Assembly (NCBI GenBank): GCA_046541875.1
Contig: JBKHCL010000069.1
Coordinates: 1 to 16,531, forward strand
DNA from: CAZFPT01 sp046541875
GTDB taxonomy: Bacteria > Planctomycetota > Phycisphaerae > SM23-33
Direction: 5' to 3'
DNA length: 16,531 bases
Position numbers and translations under genes: made by a program. The notes under the pieces are model-generated. The model did not search any database. It had not been told where the DNA came from and saw only the letters and a program-made list of their open reading frames with translations. The stretch's first letter is position 1; every line of letters begins with the position of its first letter. Positions 13,093 through 16,531 of the stretch are shown in pieces.

Positions 13093-16000
13093 TTATAACG
13101 CCCCGACGGCCTCGCGGAAACGCTTGAGCATCACAATCACCATCGTGGGCATCTCGTGATACGCCTTCGGCAGCCGCCAGTGAACCGTCTCGCTGTCCGG
13201 CAGGCGTGCGGTTCCCGGGGCATCCTCCCAGATGTGCCTGGCTCGGCTGAAGTCCGAAACGCTGAAAATAATGTCCGGATCCATCCGGATGATGCTCTCG
13301 ACGCCCACGCGCCGCGCGAGCACACGAATCTCCGCCAGGTCCAGCAGCGTCTCCACCTGCGTGGGAATCGGCCCGTAGGCGTCGGCCAGGTCGTCCTGCA
13401 GTTGCTTGATGTCCTCCGGGGTGGTGCATCGGACCAGCCGACGGTAGGTCTCCATGCGCTGGCGTTCGGGCGGAATGTACGAGGCGGGAATGTACGCGTC
13501 GATTCCCAGCTCGATGTGCACCTCCGCCCTGGAGGGCGGTTCCTCGCCGCGCAGCCTCGCCACCGCCTGCTCGAGCAGCTCGCAGTACAACTCGTACCCT
13601 ACCGTGGCGATGTGCCCGCTCTGCTCGCGCCCGAGAATGTTTCCCGCCCCGCGTATCTCCAGGTCGCGCATGGCGATCTGGAAACCGGCCCCGAGGTCGG
13701 AAAACTCCTCGATCGCCTTCAGTCGGCGCGACGCCACCGGGTTCACCGGCCGGGAGTCCGGCAGAAGCAGGTAGCAGTACGCCCGGTGTTTGTAGCGACC
13801 CACGCGTCCGCGCAACTGGTGCAACTGCGAGAGGCCGAACCGGTCGGCATCGTGAATGATCATCGTGTTGGCCGAGGGAATGTCCAGCCCGCTTTCGATG
13901 ATCGTGGTGCACACGAGCACATCGAGTTCGCCGCGAACGAACGCAAGCATGACCTTCTCCAACTCGCGGGCGGACATCTGCCCGTGGCCGAACGCCACGC
14001 GGGCATCGGGCACGAGCGACTGGATGTGCTCGGCCAGCGACGCGATGTCCACCACGCGGTTATGCACGAAGTACACCTGTCCGCCCCGGCTGAGTTCGCG
14101 CAGAAGGGCCTGCTTCACGAACCCGTCGTCATTCGGACGGACCTCCGTGTGGATGGCGCGGCGGTCCATCGGCGGGGTCGACAGCGACGAGATGTCCCGC
14201 AGGCCCAGCAGCGCCATGTGCATTGTCCGGGGAATCGGCGTCGCGGTGAGCGTCAGCACGTCGACCGTCGCACGCAACGACTTGAAATGCTCCTTGTGCT
14301 CCACGCCGAACCGCTGCTCCTCGTCGATCACCACCAGCCCGAGGTCGGCGAACTCCACGTCGGCCGACAGCAACCGATGCGTGCCGATCAGCACATCCAC
14401 CTGGCCGGCCTTGAGACGCCGGCAGATATCCGCCTGCTGACCCTTGGTGCGATAGCGCGAGATCATCTCGATCTGGCAGGGGTAATCGGCAAACCGCTCG
14501 CGGAACGTCCGCCAGTGCTGCTCGGCCAGCACGGTCGTGGGCACGAGCACCGCCACTTGGCGACCCGCCTCGACCACCTTGAACGCCGCCCGCATCGCCA
14601 GTTCGGTCTTGCCGAACCCCACGTCGCCGCACAGCAGCCGATCCATCGGGCTGGGCTGGGCGAGATCCGCATCGATCTGATCGATGGACGCGAGCTGATC
14701 CTCCGTCTCGGTGTACAAAAACTCATCGGCGAACTGTCTCTGCCAGTCGGAATCCACCGGGTAGCTCGTTCCGGGCGAGGCGTGGCGCATCGCCTGAATC
14801 CGCAGCATCTCGGCGGCCATGTCTTCGACGGCCTCGGCGACGCGCGCCTTCTGGCGCGACCATGTCTTTCCGCCCAGCTTGCTCAGCGCCGGGCGCTTGT
14901 GCTTGCTTCCGATGTACCGCTGCACCAGCCCGATCTGGCTGGACGGAACGTGCAACACGGCGTTGTCCGCGAACCGCAGACGCAGGTATTCCTCGGTGCG
15001 ACCGTCGCGTTCGATCGGTCGAAGCCCCTCGAACTTCGCGATCCCGTGCGAGATGTGCACCACGTAATCGCCGTCGACCAGGTCCAGCAGCGACTCGATC
15101 GGCCGACCGGCCCGCACACGACGCATCCGACGGACCTTCGCGTATCGGTGGAAAATCTCGTGATGCCCCACCGCCACGGCCTGCACGTCCGGCCAATAGA
15201 ACCCCGTGTGAACGTGGCCGATGTCCAACACCGCCCGCTCGGCCAGCGTCGGGTGGTTCTTCCGCAGCACCTCGCCAAAGCGGTCGCGCTCGGCCGGGTT
15301 CTCGCAATAGATGCGGACCTCCGCCTCGCCCGAAAGATCGGCCAACTCCCTGAGCGCCTCGTTGGTGTTCAGCGAGATCTTCTGAAGACTCCGCACGCCC
15401 AGGTTGCTCTCGTCGGACACGTCGCGCCCGGCGAAGGTGAGCATCTCCAGCCGCCGGAACTTCTCCAGCGCCCCGGACAGCTCATGCGGCGCCAGCAGCT
15501 CCACACCCGTCGAGCGATTGTCGATGGCCTGCATCTCGGCGACGCGGTGGGAGATCTCCTCCGCCAACTCCCACACGTCGTCCGGCTCGTGCATGCAGAC
15601 AATCGCGTCATCGGGCAGATACTCCAGAAAACTCACAGCCTTCCCGTCGCCCGCGCCGCTCGCCACCGCGACGGCCGTCAGATCGAACGAGTCGATGCGT
15701 TCGGTGCTTCGCTGGGTGTCCAGATCCACCCGCCGAATCGAGTCGATCTCGTCGCCGAAGAAGTCCACGCGAATCGCCAGCGACGTCCCCGGCGGGAAGA
15801 CATCCACAATCCCGCCCCGCCGCGCGAAATCACCCTGCTGGTCCACCTGCTCGACCGGTTCGTAGCCGCCCTCCACGAGCCAGTCGGCCAACCCGTCCGG
15901 ACCGATGTCCAACCCGCCGACCAGCGTCAGCCTCGCCCCGGCCAGGGTCTCGCTCGAAGGTACCGGCTGAAGCAGCGCCATCACCGGCGCGACGATCAGG

Positions 16001-16359
16001 TTCGCCGATTCATCCTGCCGAGCCGGAGTCCCGGCCAGAAGATTGCACACCCGCAGCCGCTCCGCGCCGATCTCGTCGTTGACGTGGTCCACCCCCAGAT
16101 CCAACTCCCATGCGGGCAACTGCTGCACCCGCCCGCCGGTGAACACCTCCAGGTCGTCGGCAACGTCGTCGGCAGCGTCCAGGTGACCGGCCACGTACAG
16201 CACGGGTCGGCCGCTGAGCCGACCCACCGCCGCAGCCGCCAGCGCACCGGCAGACCCCCACACACCCCCCAGACACGCGCGGGACCGCCCCTGCTCCAGC
16301 GAACGCGCCGCCTCCGCCAGCTTCGCGCTGCCCAACGCCTTGTCAATCAGTCGATTCAT
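13093..16359 (-). CDS. mfd: Transcription-repair coupling factor Mfd
   Basis: 1088-residue ATP-dependent DNA translocase. It pushes RNA polymerase off lesions and recruits UvrA. The N-terminal UvrB-like module is recognisable (VWGSAGALAAAAVGRLSGRP, LPAWELD, RRGGIVDVFPPG). The RNA-polymerase-interaction domain comes next (GDYVVHISHGIAKFEGLRPI, EYLRLRFADNAVLHVP). The RecG-like motor then has Walker A GDVGFGKTE (K584), the DEEQ box (D679-Q682: VVIDEEQRFGV), TATPIPRT, TTIIESGLDIPSANTMII and QLHQLRGRVGR. The C-terminal TRCF domain ends the chain. E. coli Mfd has 1148 residues, so this copy is complete. Start: a TTG at 16389 would add ten residues; the ATG at 16359 is preferred because GGAG lies five bases upstream on the minus strand. 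The parvulin lipoprotein gene follows 31 bases later. Confidence 0.97.
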   Translation of the reverse strand: MNRLIDKALGSAKLAEAARSLEQGRSRACLGGVWGSAGALAAAAVGRLSGRPVLYVAGHLDAADDVADDLEVFTGGRVQQLPAWELDLGVDHVNDEIGAERLRVCNLLAGTPARQDESANLIVAPVMALLQPVPSSETLAGARLTLVGGLDIGPDGLADWLVEGGYEPVEQVDQQGDFARRGGIVDVFPPGTSLAIRVDFFGDEIDSIRRVDLDTQRSTERIDSFDLTAVAVASGAGDGKAVSFLEYLPDDAIVCMHEPDDVWELAEEISHRVAEMQAIDNRSTGVELLAPHELSGALEKFRRLEMLTFAGRDVSDESNLGVRSLQKISLNTNEALRELADLSGEAEVRIYCENPAERDRFGEVLRKNHPTLAERAVLDIGHVHTGFYWPDVQAVAVGHHEIFHRYAKVRRMRRVRAGRPIESLLDLVDGDYVVHISHGIAKFEGLRPIERDGRTEEYLRLRFADNAVLHVPSSQIGLVQRYIGSKHKRPALSKLGGKTWSRQKARVAEAVEDMAAEMLRIQAMRHASPGTSYPVDSDWQRQFADEFLYTETEDQLASIDQIDADLAQPSPMDRLLCGDVGFGKTELAMRAAFKVVEAGRQVAVLVPTTVLAEQHWRTFRERFADYPCQIEMISRYRTKGQQADICRRLKAGQVDVLIGTHRLLSADVEFADLGLVVIDEEQRFGVEHKEHFKSLRATVDVLTLTATPIPRTMHMALLGLRDISSLSTPPMDRRAIHTEVRPNDDGFVKQALLRELSRGGQVYFVHNRVVDIASLAEHIQSLVPDARVAFGHGQMSARELEKVMLAFVRGELDVLVCTTIIESGLDIPSANTMIIHDADRFGLSQLHQLRGRVGRYKHRAYCYLLLPDSRPVNPVASRRLKAIEEFSDLGAGFQIAMRDLEIRGAGNILGREQSGHIATVGYELYCELLEQAVARLRGEEPPSRAEVHIELGIDAYIPASYIPPERQRMETYRRLVRCTTPEDIKQLQDDLADAYGPIPTQVETLLDLAEIRVLARRVGVESIIRMDPDIIFSVSDFSRARHIWEDAPGTARLPDSETVHWRLPKAYHEMPTMVIVMLKRFREAVGAL

Positions 16360-16420
16360 GCAGACTCCATGCTCAGCGCGCACAGACAACCACAGCCGAT
16401 CGTTTCGCGACCGCCCATGG

Positions 16421-16447
16421 CCGTGGCATGGGCTTCCAGCCCATGCG
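16421..16447. repeat. REP-like palindrome, unit 1
   Basis: GCATGGGCT (16426-16434), loop TCC, AGCCCATGC (16438-16446), preceded by CCGTG. The 12-base head CCGTGGCATGGG recurs exactly 40 bases later in unit 2. Confidence 0.8.
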
Positions 16448-16460
16448 TTTATGCTGTTTC

Positions 16461-16487
16461 CCGTGGCATGGGCATCCTGCCCATGGA
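16461..16487. repeat. REP-like palindrome, unit 2
   Basis: Head CCGTGGCATGGG identical to unit 1; stem CATGGGCA (16467-16474), loop TCC, TGCCCATG (16478-16485). The base pair next to the loop differs from unit 1 on both sides (T/A becomes A/T), so pairing is preserved. Confidence 0.8.
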
Positions 16488-16489
16488 AA

Positions 16490-16508
16490 CACGGGCTGGA
16501 AGCCCGTG
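16490..16508. repeat. REP-like palindrome, unit 3, inverted
   Basis: CACGGGCT (16490-16497), loop GGA, AGCCCGTG (16501-16508). The loop GGA is the complement of TCC, so this unit points the opposite way to units 1 and 2, and its stem carries CGGG where they have TGGG. Confidence 0.75.
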
Positions 16509-16520
16509 CTACGCGAATGT

Positions 16521-16531
16521 CGTGGCATGGG
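16521..16531. repeat. REP-like palindrome, unit 4, cut by window end
   Basis: CGTGGCATGGG repeats the head of units 1 and 2. The rest lies beyond the window edge. Confidence 0.6.

Noticed and set aside
12408..13127. 239-codon plus-strand frame opposite the parvulin lipoprotein gene
   Set aside because: Antisense shadow; the minus-strand frame has a clear lipobox and parvulin domain.
16421..16531. CRISPR array
   Set aside because: Units are palindromes of variable spacing and orientation, with no constant repeat-spacer period and no cas genes nearby.

Overview
The window is GC-rich, Gram-negative-type chromosomal DNA. It encodes lipid A biosynthesis and outer-membrane protein assembly. An LpxC-FabZ fusion, a long glycine-rich SSB tail, high GC and dispersed short palindromes with a GTGGCATGGGC core together suggest a member of the Planctomycetota, probably of the Phycisphaerae type. 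This placement is inferred from gene content and style; no marker gene here proves it.

Layout. (1) Positions 1-2591, plus strand: the end of ssb, then rpsR, rplI and dnaB, the classic ribosomal/replication cluster. rpsF would be expected just off the left edge. A long two-part hairpin lies between rplI and dnaB. (2) Positions 2592-3507: about 0.9 kb with no convincing gene. It holds a series of hairpins, at least two sharing one architecture with different stem sequences, and ends in a good sigma70-type promoter. (3) Positions 3508-11699, plus strand: an envelope gene cluster of bamA, skp/ompH, lpxD, lpxC-fabZ, an lpxA-like paralogue, lpxA and a Gfo/Idh oxidoreductase. From lpxD onward the genes overlap or nearly touch, so they are probably co-translated. 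(4) A strong hairpin at 11717-11744 separates this cluster from the minus-strand pair mfd -> parvulin-type lipoprotein (16359 down to 11769). (5) Positions 16360-16531: a cluster of REP-like palindromes, cut by the window edge.

How the genes work together: BamA inserts outer-membrane beta-barrels, Skp/OmpH chaperones them in the periplasm, and the parvulin lipoprotein probably assists folding. The lpx genes make the acylated glucosamine precursor of lipid A: LpxA O-acylates UDP-GlcNAc, LpxC deacetylates, LpxD N-acylates, and the fused FabZ domain draws from the same 3-hydroxyacyl-ACP pool. A Gfo/Idh dehydrogenase directly after lpxA resembles the GnnA arrangement that makes 2,3-diamino sugar lipid A, although no GnnB aminotransferase is in the window.

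Most interesting observation: two LpxA-family genes are in tandem, overlapping by 8 bases. By my hand alignment to E. coli LpxA, the upstream protein has lost all five conserved active-site histidines but keeps the canonical C-terminal helical domain. The downstream protein keeps all five histidines but has a divergent, longer C-terminus. The pair therefore looks complementary.
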